Below are positions 1 through 9,900 of a stretch of DNA of 64,000 nucleotides, one piece after another (position 1 is the first letter of the stretch; every line of letters begins with the position of its first letter). Origin of the DNA: UBA1723 sp045641625 (lineage in GTDB: Bacteria > Bacteroidota > Bacteroidia > Bacteroidales > Paludibacteraceae). The stretch is from assembly GCA_045641625.1 (NCBI GenBank), contig JAZUHH010000041.1:57306-121305 (forward strand). Reading direction: 5' to 3'. Below the pieces are notes generated by a model. It saw only the letters and a program-made list of their open reading frames with translations, was not told the DNA's origin and did not search any database. The position numbers and the translations under genes were made by a program.

Positions 1-950
1 TGACGCAGAGAGAGAGGAGCGAATCTACAATAGTAGAAATTATGTGGGTGTTATAACCTCCGACTTGACTTATATAGTGCAGACCGATCTACAATAGTAG
101 AAATTATGTGGGTGTTATAACCAGTCAATAATTGTGATTGTAAGGCCGTATCTACAATAGTAGAAATTATGTGGGTGTTATAACCGTTGATAACTTATAA
201 GAGCCTTGTTAAATCTACAATAGTAGAAATTATGTGGGTGTTATAACCATGGTGTATTCACATAAGGGTGAGCCTATCTACAATAGTAGAAATTATGGAA
301 GTGTTATAACCCCAGCCAACGAAAACAAGACTTTCAAGCCATCTACAATAGTAGAAATTATGGAAGTGTTATAACCAGACCACGGAACTCGGGATAGGCG
401 TAATATCTACAATAGTAGAAATTATGGAAGTGTTATAACCGCAGATTATGTTCAATAAATCTGTATTCTATCTACAATAGTAGAAATTATGTGGGTGTTA
501 TAACCGACCTATAAACCATCTCATTATACAACCATCTACAATAGTAGAAATTATGTGGGTGTTATAACCTAGTTTCATCTGCCATAATAATGTATTGTAT
601 CTACAATAGTAGAAATTATGTGGGTGGTATAACCTCCTATTTTATCGTGTCTTTTGTGACGTATCTACAATAGTAGAAATTATGTGGGTGTTATAACCAG
701 TTGTGAACACGCAAAAGGAAGTGAACATCTACAATAGTAGAAATTATGTGAGTGTTATAACCACTCGGTTAGAAGCCCTCGTCGTTGAATCTACAATAGT
801 AGAAATTATGTGGGGGGTATAACCACTCCTTGAAGCGGCACGTGATTCTTTAATCTACAATAGTAGAAATTATGTGGGTGTTATAACCGAAAAAGTGCTA
901 TTTTGGTGCTGCACATCTACAATAGTAGAAATTATGTGGGTGTTATAACC
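1..950 (-). CRISPR. Type V-A CRISPR array, 15 repeats, open at left edge
   Basis: Fifteen 36-nt repeats start at 23, 87, 150, 213, 276, 341, 405, 470, 534, 599, 663, 727, 789, 853 and 915. They are separated by 14 complete spacers of 26-29 nt; bases 1-22 are a further spacer that may be cut by the window edge. On the minus strand each repeat ends in AATTTCTACTATTGTAGAT, the Cas12a crRNA handle (TCTAC, 4-nt loop, GTAGA), so crRNAs read right to left, in the same direction as cas12a. The last 20 nt of the repeat are identical in all copies. The outer part varies: GGAAGTG for GTGGGTG at 276, 341 and 405, and single or double changes at 599, 727 and 789. No leader-like sequence separates the first repeat (950) from the cas12a stop (969). 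Confidence 0.98.
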
Positions 951-968
951 ACACACGTAGCCTTCTTT

Positions 969-3900
969 TTATTTTAAATATGGCTTCTGCTGGGCATAGT
1001 TCATCCACTCCTTGTTTGTTATTGCGGGTTTTATTTTATTTATGTCCTCGGCATTTTTGATTTGCTCGATTACCCAAAGACCTTTTCTGGCAATGTTGTA
1101 CGCTCCGTTTGCGTCTGCATTGTCCGGAAGTCCCGTTTTGTTTCTGCTACTGTCATAGAACTCACAGTCAGAGTTCATTACCGGGGAAATCAAATAGTCC
1201 GTTTCCGTTCCTGTAATGCTGTTTCGCATTTGTAGCAGCAGTTTCATACAGTTTAACAGTTCAGAAAAGAATTCTTTTGTTTTCATGTTCGAAATTTGTG
1301 CCTTCAAATCGCCATAGATGTCGATTGAGTGTTTCTCGAAGCATTTTTTGAATTCTTCAGTAAGGACAAGTTCCCTATTGTCCCATTCACTGTTCTTCTC
1401 TGGATTTCTGAAAGTGAGGATTCTGTTGCCGAAAGTGCATAGAGTCCACTTTGTTTGTGTTCCTTCTGCCTTATTGCCAAACTTCATGTAATCCAAATCA
1501 AACTCGAACCAATTTTTCTTGGCATTGTATCTGATATTGTCAAAAGAGTTGAAAAACTTGCGTGCATTGTCAACACTCTCGTATTTTGTGTCGAGCAGAT
1601 TTACAAAACCAGTTGTTGGATCCATCTTTGATGTGTTCCATGCTGGAACATAGAACAGAATTCCGCTCTGCTTACCCATTTTCTGAAAACTTTCGAACTT
1701 ACTTGTCAGTTGTAGCGCGTTCAAAGCACCACCAAGTTCAGTAGGATTCTTTTTCTTATCTACAAGATAGTTAAGTTTTTCGATAAGCATCTTCTCAAAC
1801 TTTTGATATACCTGTTTCTCGACTTTCTGTCTGCCTCGCATGAATCCCATATTAAGGTCTTCGAGTACAACAATGGCATTGTACTCCACAACCATTTCGG
1901 CAATCTTGTGAATGACTTGTGAAAGGTAGCCCTCCTTCAACTCCTTGATTGATTCGATGGAGTTCCAGCTTTTTCTCTCCTCGTCTCTTTTTTTCTCTTT
2001 GATGTCGAGTAAAGTACGATAATCGGTCTTGTAAGTGTTTCCGTTATGCTCGTTTACAATCTCGTTCAAAGTGAACTGTTTTACTACATTTCCCTTCAAA
2101 TCTATAAGCGACAGGTAAAGCAAGTGTCTCTCGCCACGGTCTATTCCGATAATATGTTCACATCCGTTTCCCTTAATCCATTCGTTCACTATCGGGTTTA
2201 TGTTGTCATTACCTACAGCTTTGAAGTTCAGTGTTATAGGCACATGGAACTGGAATTTGTCGAAAGCATATCGTCTGTCCTTGATGATAGGATATTTAAA
2301 CTTATCTTTCAACTTCTCGTAGTGGTGACCCTTCTGCATTTTCTCCTCGCTGTATGTTATGGATTTCTTGCGGAAGAAAACCTCTGCTTGCCCGTTGAGT
2401 TTATACACAACATTGGAAAGGTTGTTTTCGTCGAACAGCATTTTCCAATAGATTGTGTGCATATTTGGAGTTCCCTTGCTGTATGCAGAAAAGTCCTTGT
2501 TATAGATTTGGAATAGATAAATCTTTCCCTCCTCTACAAGTTGGTCGATATACGATACTGACACATTAGAGAATGTTATCTTGTAACCTTGTTGCTCCAC
2601 TTCTCTATAGAATCCGCTCAAATCCTCATAGCTCTTGGTATCAGAGAAATTGAACTCAAAATTCTTCCAGTCCTCGTGTTTGTTGATTGACATTTTAAAG
2701 AAGTCAATCAGTTCGTGGCAATGAGAAATGTTGAAGTTATCTCCCTTTTTGTGTGTTCCTTGTTCATAATTGGCCATCAATTCATCACTCGGACAGAATT
2801 CTGCAATTCGAGAATTGGAGAAAAATACCTTTGGTAACATTTTGTTAGCTCCAGGCAGTAGCTTATAGTTCATCTTCTCGTAGCAATCTCCGTCACTTTT
2901 CAAGAACTTTGACTCGAATACTTTGTTGTACTTCTTATTCATAATTGCAAGATAGTACAATCCATCTTTACGAAGTATTACAGAAGTATTGTCTTTCTCC
3001 TTGTTTTGATCCCAGCCATCAAGTAGTGTTGAGTTGTTGAAGTTCAACTTTATCTTTTCCTCGCTATATGGCTTCTTAGTCATATAGTTTCGCACCTTAT
3101 TGTACAAGTTTGTGATTTCGTTCAAGACATCCCAATAGGTTGAGAACTCTCCATAGAATTTCTCATCCTTGTCCGAAATATTGCCCTTGCCGCACAATGG
3201 TTTGACATAATGCAGCAGATTCATTATTGAGTCAAGAAGATTCTTGATTCGTTCAACATTCTCTTTGTCTTGAGACAAACTCTTCCCCTCTGGATATGGA
3301 GTGTTCAGCAAATCTTTAACTTGGTTGTATGCAGTCGAAATGCGAGTGAATATATTTTCTTCATTTTCATTGCACAATGAAGAAAAATATTCAGCCACAT
3401 TTATATTCTCTGCGCTGTCGTTAGCAGAACGAACGCAGTCGTTTATATATGCGATAGAAAATGAATCGCTATTCTTGAAGATCGTTTTTACCTTTTCTTC
3501 ATATTTTTCTTCGCTCTCCTTTTTCCCTTGTGGATTGTTATTTTTGATGTTTTTCTCTATCGCATTAGTAATAACATTCCAACTGCCAAAGACCTTGTTT
3601 GAAATATCAGTCAGTTGCAGGTCGTTTGCTATATAAATCTTGTCAAGATCAAATGTCGAAATATCTTGTAGGAGAGATTTCAGTTTGTTGTCAGCAAGTA
3701 CATTCTCATTCAGTTGTGCATAGCATTTCTCTATGCTCTCAAGCACCTCGTTTGGTGAATTGAAAGTCTCCGGCAACCATGAGATGGCCTCTCTATCGCT
3801 TAGTATTTGTTTATAGAGTGGCTTCATCTTTGGCAGGCGCTTGCTCTTGTCTGTTTGTTGTTGGTTGTACAGATTGATGTATTCGTTCAATCCCTGTATC

Positions 3901-4658
3901 TTGTTTTTACCATCCTGATCGACTCTTCCTCCTATTATGTAGTTATAAAGGTCTATTTGCAACTGAGTAAGAACATCGCTATAATAATTGAGAGAGAAAA
4001 TGTCCTTGATTTCGATAACATTCAAATACTCTTCAAAATTCTTGTATAACTCCTTTAATTTGTCAGCAAGTTCAGGAACTTCAGCAACCTTTTCAAAAGT
4101 GGAGATATTGTCTATGAATTTGGGCAAGTTTTCATGTACCAGGCGATATGCAATGGCAGTTGATTTCGCTTCTGCCGAATACATATTCTTTCTGTTTTCA
4201 TGAAAACCAGTAAAGTATGTTGTAAATTCGTTAAACTCTTTAACTAATTGCTTGTCAGCCTCATTTTCAAGGAAATTATAGAGGTCTTCTTTGATAAGTT
4301 CCTTCTTGTCAATTCTCTTGAAGCTGTTGCTATCAGTGAGTTGCTTAGCTATTTGCTTTCTCAAATTCTCTTGACATTTCTCGAGTTTTTCACTTCTTTT
4401 GCTGTCTTTGGTGTTTTTGTACCAAAAGAAGAACTCGATAAGAGAACTTTCGTCAAGTTTGAAGCCTCTTAATGCAGATTCGATGTATGCCTTGTGATAC
4501 TCGTCTATAAGTTTCTTTACTAACTTATAGCTTTCTGCTCTATGTTGGTCTTGCTCCAACAACCCGCTACTTTGGATGTTTTCCAGTGTTTTTCCTATAG
4601 GCTTAAGCTCAAAGCGTAAGGTTTTGGATAACGGATACAAATTTGTGAATTTTTTCAT
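969..4658 (-). CDS. cas12a: CRISPR-associated endonuclease Cas12a (Cpf1)
   Basis: Full-length 1229-aa type V-A effector that processes its own pre-crRNA and cuts DNA with a single RuvC site. The N-terminus (FTNLYPLSKTLRFELKPIG) is the typical WED-I start. RuvC residues are D840 (IIGIDRGERHL), E933 (VVLEDLNMGF) and D1182 (NADANGAYNIA); R1145 (LLQMRNSITG) matches the conserved Nuc-region arginine. LLPGANKMLPKVFFS near 600-614 is the PAM-interacting loop. KGHHYEKLKDKF near 776-787, followed by IIKDRRYAFDKFQFH, occupies the pre-crRNA processing site and resembles the Lachnospiraceae/Bacteroidetes branch of Cas12a (from memory of the family). All catalytic residues are intact, so it should be active. 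The stop codon lies 18 nt before the first array repeat. No adaptation genes are beside it in the window. Confidence 0.98.
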   Translation of the reverse strand: MKKFTNLYPLSKTLRFELKPIGKTLENIQSSGLLEQDQHRAESYKLVKKLIDEYHKAYIESALRGFKLDESSLIEFFFWYKNTKDSKRSEKLEKCQENLRKQIAKQLTDSNSFKRIDKKELIKEDLYNFLENEADKQLVKEFNEFTTYFTGFHENRKNMYSAEAKSTAIAYRLVHENLPKFIDNISTFEKVAEVPELADKLKELYKNFEEYLNVIEIKDIFSLNYYSDVLTQLQIDLYNYIIGGRVDQDGKNKIQGLNEYINLYNQQQTDKSKRLPKMKPLYKQILSDREAISWLPETFNSPNEVLESIEKCYAQLNENVLADNKLKSLLQDISTFDLDKIYIANDLQLTDISNKVFGSWNVITNAIEKNIKNNNPQGKKESEEKYEEKVKTIFKNSDSFSIAYINDCVRSANDSAENINVAEYFSSLCNENEENIFTRISTAYNQVKDLLNTPYPEGKSLSQDKENVERIKNLLDSIMNLLHYVKPLCGKGNISDKDEKFYGEFSTYWDVLNEITNLYNKVRNYMTKKPYSEEKIKLNFNNSTLLDGWDQNKEKDNTSVILRKDGLYYLAIMNKKYNKVFESKFLKSDGDCYEKMNYKLLPGANKMLPKVFFSNSRIAEFCPSDELMANYEQGTHKKGDNFNISHCHELIDFFKMSINKHEDWKNFEFNFSDTKSYEDLSGFYREVEQQGYKITFSNVSVSYIDQLVEEGKIYLFQIYNKDFSAYSKGTPNMHTIYWKMLFDENNLSNVVYKLNGQAEVFFRKKSITYSEEKMQKGHHYEKLKDKFKYPIIKDRRYAFDKFQFHVPITLNFKAVGNDNINPIVNEWIKGNGCEHIIGIDRGERHLLYLSLIDLKGNVVKQFTLNEIVNEHNGNTYKTDYRTLLDIKEKKRDEERKSWNSIESIKELKEGYLSQVIHKIAEMVVEYNAIVVLEDLNMGFMRGRQKVEKQVYQKFEKMLIEKLNYLVDKKKNPTELGGALNALQLTSKFESFQKMGKQSGILFYVPAWNTSKMDPTTGFVNLLDTKYESVDNARKFFNSFDNIRYNAKKNWFEFDLDYMKFGNKAEGTQTKWTLCTFGNRILTFRNPEKNSEWDNRELVLTEEFKKCFEKHSIDIYGDLKAQISNMKTKEFFSELLNCMKLLLQMRNSITGTETDYLISPVMNSDCEFYDSSRNKTGLPDNADANGAYNIARKGLWVIEQIKNAEDINKIKPAITNKEWMNYAQQKPYLK

Positions 4659-4667
4659 TTATTTTCA

Positions 4668-4754
4668 ATTATGTTTTTCATAATCATTACCTTTCAGTGC
4701 AAATGTAATATTATTCCCTGAGTTATAAACTTTTTCAGTTGTGTTTTTTCATAA
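4668..4754 (-). promoter_or_regulatory. cas12a promoter region with two repeated near-palindromes
   Basis: On the minus strand TACATTTG (4700-4707) matches the Bacteroidota -7 box TAnnTTTG. It predicts a start near 4693 and a leader of about 35 nt before the cas12a ATG. The -33 position reads only GTTT, so the promoter looks weak. ATTATG-ttttt-CATAAT (4668-4684) is a perfect 6-bp inverted repeat in the leader; a diverged copy (GTTGTGTTTTTTCATAAT, about 4738-4755) lies upstream of the -33 region. They could be operator sites, but this is inference. Confidence 0.45.
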
Positions 4755-4759
4755 TTCAA

Positions 4760-5150
4760 GTAACTTTTTTATTGCTACATATTCATTCCCAATGAATGTG
4801 CATCCTTCTTAAGAAGTCATCACACTTAAACTGTAGTACATTAAGTTTCGTCAACTTTTCCCTTCTTCTCCGTCTCCAATCCAATTCCATCCCTTATGAA
4901 AAGATAGTTTTCTTGCCAAAGGATGTTTGTGAAGAAAAACTAAATTCTTTTTTGACTCCTAAGCATTTGTATGGGGAAATACTATTTGTTGTCCCTTGTA
5001 TGATTTCACGGAAACAGGAATTTACGGATGCGTTTTCGCTTCATATTTGATTAATGGCAGAATGTTGTTTTTGGGGAACTTGCGTTCAGGTGTTCGTGAG
5101 ACAAATTTAAGCTATAGTAACCTTTGTCATAGGCTTAGGATCGGAAGTGT
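4760..5150. other. Gene-free stretch between cas12a and aguA
   Basis: About 390 bases between the cas12a promoter region and the aguA terminator. I see no convincing gene, no cas1/cas2/cas4 fragment, no degenerate CRISPR repeat and no insertion-sequence end. Two short plus-strand frames here (84 and 109 aa) have no recognisable features, and the second runs into aguA antisense. Confidence 0.5.
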
Positions 5151-5194
5151 AAGAAAAGCACGGTTTGCCCATAGTTTTATGGCTTCCCCCGTGC
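5151..5194 (-). terminator. Rho-independent terminator after aguA
   Basis: On the minus strand a hairpin with outer stem GCACGG/CCGTGC (5158-5163 with 5189-5194) and an inner partial stem (GCCATA/TATGGGC) is followed by TTTTCTT. It lies 17 nt past the aguA stop and closes the seven-gene operon. Confidence 0.75.
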
Positions 5195-5210
5195 CTTTAT
5201 GTTTGTATGT

Positions 5211-6263
5211 CTATCTCAAATATCCGTCAGGGTACTGCATAGTCACGCAGTGCAGAGAGCCATGCTGGCGGATAAGTGTCTGGCAGTCTATTCCTATGAC
5301 TTCACGGTCCGGAAATGCCTCCTGAAGTCTCTGTAGTGCAATCTTGTCCTTCTCCTGGTTGTATGTAGGGACAAGCACCGCGCCGTTGATAATCAGGAAG
5401 TTCGCGTATGTGGCAGGCAGACGCTCGCCGTCCTCGTAAACTGCATCTGGCAAAGGAAGCTCTACAAGTCTGTATGGCTCTCCCTTGTAGTTCTTTAGCT
5501 CCTTCAGTTCCTTCTCCATAGCCTGAAGGTCTGCGTAGTGGCTGTCTGTATTGTCATAGCATTTGACGTATGCAATGGTCTCGTTGTTGCAGAATCGGGC
5601 AAGGGTATCGACATGCGAATCCGTGTCGTCTCCCTCCAAAGCTACGTGCTCCAGAGCCATGCACTTTGCGTATAGCAGATCCTTGGAAATCTCCTCGTTA
5701 AGCTCGTTCCATGAAAGGAACTCGTTTCTGTTCTTCGAGCAAAGGCACTCTGTTGTGCTTAGCATGTTTCCGAACTCGTCGAAGTCAACGGCTCCACCCT
5801 CAAGTGCAATGCGCGAGTTCACGAACTCGACATCCTCGGCAAAGCAGTTCTGCGCCTTCAGGTTTGGAGCTATCTGGTTGTCCTTGTTCGAAGCGAACTT
5901 CATGCCCCATCCGTTGAACACAAAGTTTATGACCTTCTTTCTTCCGTTGTCATCTACGGAAAGCACGTTGTGGTCTCTTGCCCAAGTGTCGTTGCTCGGA
6001 ATTGTGAAGAAAGTGATCTGCGAGAAGTCCGTATCTGCGCCAAGCTGTGTGCGAGTGAGCTGTTCGTCCTCGGTAACGATGATAAGCTTCTCGAATCGGA
6101 TGATGGTGTGTGCCAACTCCACGAAGTTGCGGATCACGTCGTCAAGGCAGTAGTCCCAGTCAGAGTCCTTGTGAGGCCATGTGAGCTGTACAGCGCACTG
6201 CTTCTCCCACTCCGCCAAAGGCCTGCGTTTGATGTCAAAGCTGTTGTTTATATATTCCTTCAT
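5211..6263 (-). CDS. aguA: Agmatine deiminase (porphyromonas-type peptidylarginine deiminase family)
   Basis: 350 aa, the usual length for agmatine deiminase, which hydrolyses agmatine to N-carbamoylputrescine and ammonia on the route to putrescine. Family landmarks: NDTWARDHNVLSV, the EGGAVDFDEFG segment, the DSHVDTLARF histidine/aspartate motif and the C-terminal catalytic cysteine in GSLHCVTMQYP. There is no signal peptide, so it is cytoplasmic, unlike secreted peptidylarginine deiminases. It is the last gene of the minus-strand operon, 24 nt after the DUF1573 gene. The family also contains true peptidylarginine deiminases, but length and lack of export signal favour AguA. Confidence 0.9.
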   Translation of the reverse strand: MKEYINNSFDIKRRPLAEWEKQCAVQLTWPHKDSDWDYCLDDVIRNFVELAHTIIRFEKLIIVTEDEQLTRTQLGADTDFSQITFFTIPSNDTWARDHNVLSVDDNGRKKVINFVFNGWGMKFASNKDNQIAPNLKAQNCFAEDVEFVNSRIALEGGAVDFDEFGNMLSTTECLCSKNRNEFLSWNELNEEISKDLLYAKCMALEHVALEGDDTDSHVDTLARFCNNETIAYVKCYDNTDSHYADLQAMEKELKELKNYKGEPYRLVELPLPDAVYEDGERLPATYANFLIINGAVLVPTYNQEKDKIALQRLQEAFPDREVIGIDCQTLIRQHGSLHCVTMQYPDGYLR

Positions 6264-6287
6264 GTCTTTATTCTGTTCTATAGTTAT

Positions 6288-6665
6288 TTAATCTTTATTC
6301 CTAGCTTGGGTTTCCCCGTAGATGTAGAACCAGTATTTCTTTGGGTCTCCGTTTGTCTTGATATACACGTTCTCTCCGAAGCTGCCGGTGAACTGTGGGG
6401 TATAGTGGACGATTACCATTGCGCTGTCTCCCTTTGCCAAGTTCCTCTTTTCGTATTCCGTAGAGACACAGCCGCATTTGGCGGAAACTCCCTTGACCTT
6501 CAGCACCTCCTCGCTTTCGTTTATTATGAAGAAGGTGTCAGATGAAGCCTCCTGTCCGATCCTGTTGTTTATCTCTGTGCTGTATTTTGAAAGCCGGAAA
6601 GACTTTGGGAGAAAAGAGGGCATGTACGCCAGCAAGAATCCAAGTCCGGATATCAGTAGTTTCAT
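6288..6665 (-). CDS. DUF1573 domain protein
   Basis: 125 aa with an N-terminal hydrophobic segment (LLISGLGFLLAYMPSFL) that may be a signal anchor. It is followed by a DUF1573-like Ig-type fold: FFIINESEEVLKVKGV, the characteristic CGCVSTEYEK, then a stretch ending VIVHYTPQFTGSFGENVYIKT. Such proteins are abundant in Bacteroidota and thought to be exported; their role is unknown. The start overlaps the end of the upstream yjbR-like gene by 4 nt (translational coupling). Confidence 0.85.
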   Translation of the reverse strand: MKLLISGLGFLLAYMPSFLPKSFRLSKYSTEINNRIGQEASSDTFFIINESEEVLKVKGVSAKCGCVSTEYEKRNLAKGDSAMVIVHYTPQFTGSFGENVYIKTNGDPKKYWFYIYGETQARNKD

Positions 6666-6991
6666 TTCTTCTTCTTTTTAGTTACAAGGTCGAAGCTGTG
6701 CTGTATCAGCTCGTTGAACAGAGAGTCGGGGAAACGCTCGAAGTAAATCGAGTTCCAATGCTTTTTGTTCAGATGATAGCCCGGAACCACAACATCGGGA
6801 TACTCCTCGCGCAGTTCTATGGCTCTGTCGGGATCGCACTTCATGGAAGCCACGAACGAGCCGCCGAGAGAAAGAAGTCCGAATATCTTTCCCTGGTTAT
6901 TCTTGAATACAAGCACGTCATCACCGAAAGGGGTGCATTCTTCTGCTTCCGGCATTTCCAGAAATGCCTCTCTTACCTTTTCTATATCCAT
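6662..6991 (-). CDS. MmcQ/YjbR family protein
   Basis: 109 aa, a typical size for the MmcQ/YjbR fold (CyaY-like; proposed DNA binding, function not established). Recognisable parts: MPEAEECTPFGDDVLVFKN, IFGLLSL, an MKCDPDRAIELREEYP segment and VVPGYHLNKKHWNSIYFE near the C-terminus. The protein ends in a run of lysines (TKKKKK). It starts 4 nt after the stop of the SusC-like gene, so the two are probably co-transcribed; I see no functional link. Confidence 0.88.
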   Translation of the reverse strand: MDIEKVREAFLEMPEAEECTPFGDDVLVFKNNQGKIFGLLSLGGSFVASMKCDPDRAIELREEYPDVVVPGYHLNKKHWNSIYFERFPDSLFNELIQHSFDLVTKKKKK

Positions 6992-6995
6992 ATTC

Positions 6996-9900
6996 CTAAT
7001 AGCTTAGAGACAGTCCGAAGTGGAAGGACCTGCTTCGAGGGTATGCCGAATAGTCAACATTCGGGGTTGCGGAAGTCGTTCTTCTGACGCTGACTTCGGG
7101 GTCGAAGCCGCTGTACTTGCTCCAGCATTTAAGGTTGCCCACACCAGCCGAAAGTCTGAACTTCTGCAGGTGCATCTTTCTGCGAACCTTGTCCGGGAAG
7201 CTGTATCCAAGTGTTATTTTGTCAAGTCTGATGAACGAGGCATCCTCTACGGCCCACGAGTGCATGATGTATCTGCCGATGACCGGAGACCAGAAGTCGT
7301 TGCCCTGGTTTAGTTCGTCAAGCTTGTCTGGATCAACCTCGATATTTCCCTTCCTGTCAATGTATGTGTAGTGGTTCTTTGCCTCGCCAAGCATATTTCG
7401 GAACATATACTTGTTTGATGTTGTTCCCTCTATCTTGCTTGCGTTCAGCACCTTGCCGCCGATAGAGTAGTACAGATCGACTGCTATGTCGAAGCCGAAG
7501 CATTGTGCCTTGAGTCCGAAACCTCCGTTGCATTTTGGGTTAGCAGAGCCAAGTATAACTCGGTCCTGCTCGTCTATGATTCCGTCGTTGTTCTGGTCCT
7601 TCAGTTTCAAGACTCCCGGCTTCAGTTCTGCTATGGCAAGGAGTTCCGCGTCGCTTGCCACACCTTTCTTGAGTGTGTAGGTCTCGTCTTCGGAATTGTA
7701 TTTGAAGTCCTTGCGTGTGTACATTCCTACAGTCTCGTAGCCGTACATGGTACCAACGGACTCTCCGACTTTCAGGATGTAGTCACCGGTGATTTCGGAG
7801 CCTGCCCAGCCACTGCTTACAAGCATCTCGTCATCGTTTCCCAGACTTACCACTTTGTTGTTGTTCTTGGCTATGTTTCCGTAGATCTGTATTCCCCATT
7901 TCTCTTTCTTGACCACATCGCCGAATACCGAGACTTCGAAGCCTTTGTTCTGAGTCTCGCCTACATTCTTCATCATGTATTCGTATCCTGTCTCGTAGGG
8001 CAGTTCCTGACGAAGCAGAAGGTCGCGTGTGTTGTTGCAGTACCAGTCAATTTCCGCGTGTATCCTGTCCTTCATGAACGATAGGTCGATACCAAGGTCA
8101 CGGCTCACAGTTGTCTCCCATGTGATGTCCTCGTTTGCCATGTAATCGACTCCCTTGATGTATGACTGGTACTGATGGTTGAAGTTCAGCACAGGGTCAT
8201 TCTCTCCGGGCGCAAGGTATATGTTCTCGAAAAGGTTGTCGCTGATTCTGTTGTTTCCGCTTGTTCCGTGGCTGAAGCGGATCTTTGCCGAAGGTATGAT
8301 GTCCCTGAGCGTTGACTTCTTCCAGACAGGTTCTTCGGAAAGTCTCCATGCAAAAGAGTAGGAAGGGAACACTCCCCACTGGTTGCCCTTTTTGAATTTG
8401 CTGCTTCTGTCGGTACGCAGAGTCAGCTTGCATAGGTATTTGTTTCTCAATTCATATTCTCCTCTGGTGAAGAATGAAAGCATGCTCTCGTTTGGGTATA
8501 TGTACGAGACATTTGGCTCGGCAGTACCAAGCGACATGTTCGCCAACGTCTGTTTTGCCGAGAAGTATGAAGGGAAATACTTTGACTGTGAGATTTCGTA
8601 TCTGTCCTTGTCGTTAGAGAACTCTTCTCCGAACAGGAACTTAAGGTTGCCTGCGCGTTTGCTCTTGATTGCTGTATAAGTCACCAAGTTTGTGTTCTTG
8701 AAAGTAGATCTTCTGTCGTTGCGGATCGAAGCGAGAGGAAGATTGCCAAACTGAACAGCCTGTGAAGTTCTAAGTCCATAGGCTCTCTGAGTTTCAAGGA
8801 ACGTCGCTTTCATTCCAATTGATGAACTTACTGACAGATACTTGTTTATGTCGATTTTTAGTGATGCGTCTCCGTTCACGCCGTGCCTCATTTCACGTCT
8901 GTAGTCGTCTTTAGTAACCTCTAGTGGAGAGTAGATCTGGGCGCCAAGCTCAAAGTTTTCCTCGTCAGTACCATCCATAGCGATAGGGGAGAAGTACAGC
9001 GCATTCTTCAGTCTCGAATTGCTTGCAGTTCCCTCCGTAGAAACACCGGCTCCCATTCTGGCCCTGTTGTTGTAGCTTCCCTTGACATCCAGCCAGCATT
9101 TGGAGTTGACAGCTTGTGACAGGTACATTGTAAGTCCGTGCCTTTTCTCCTCGCTGCCGACCATGATACCGTCATTCTTGTCGAACTCGTAGCTGAGCTT
9201 CATTTTGGATTTGTCAGTAACTTTGGACAAGCTTGCACTCTGGCGCATGAACCCTCCGTTTTCTCCGAAAAGTTCGCCGGCATAGTCCTTGCCCTCCTGG
9301 TCCCTGTACTTCTTCAAGTCCTTGTATGTGCCGAACAGCGATACAAAGTTTGTGTATGATTCTCCTCCTTTCAAAGCTGCTATCTCATAGCAAAGTCTGG
9401 CATAATCGTATGGAGAAAGAACGGAGTAGCTGCCTGCGATCTTCTTGAAGCCGTAGGTGCTCTCATAGTCAAAATGTATTCCGTTTTCCTTGGGGTGTTT
9501 GGTGGTTATGTTTATCACACCGCCACTTGCTCGCGAACCGTATATTGCTGCGCTCGCGGCATCTTTCAATACGTCAATTCTTTCAATCTCGGAAGGATTC
9601 ACGTCGTCAAGATTCTTCACAACGAATCCATCGACAACGTATAGAGGAGAGTTGTCTCCTGTGATGGACGTACCTCCTCGAATGACAATCTCTGCATCGC
9701 CGAGTGTACCTCCCTCGCTAGTCTTGATTGTCACGCCGCTCATCTGGCCCTTTAGGTTTTCAATCAGGTTGCTGCTTTCGGCTTCGAAGGATTCTTTGGG
9801 AGAAATGGAAGACACCGCTCCTGTAAGGTCGCATTTTCTGCTGGCTCCATAGCCTACAACTACAAGTTCATTCAGTCCCTGCGGTTTGTCAGTCAGAACC

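Noticed and set aside
4659..5150. tracrRNA or anti-repeat near cas12a
   Set aside because: Type V-A needs none, and no sequence matching the repeat handle occurs in this spacer.
4796..5325. Two plus-strand frames of 84 and 109 aa between cas12a and aguA
   Set aside because: No recognisable motif, and the second runs antisense into aguA; no adaptation-gene fragments in any frame.
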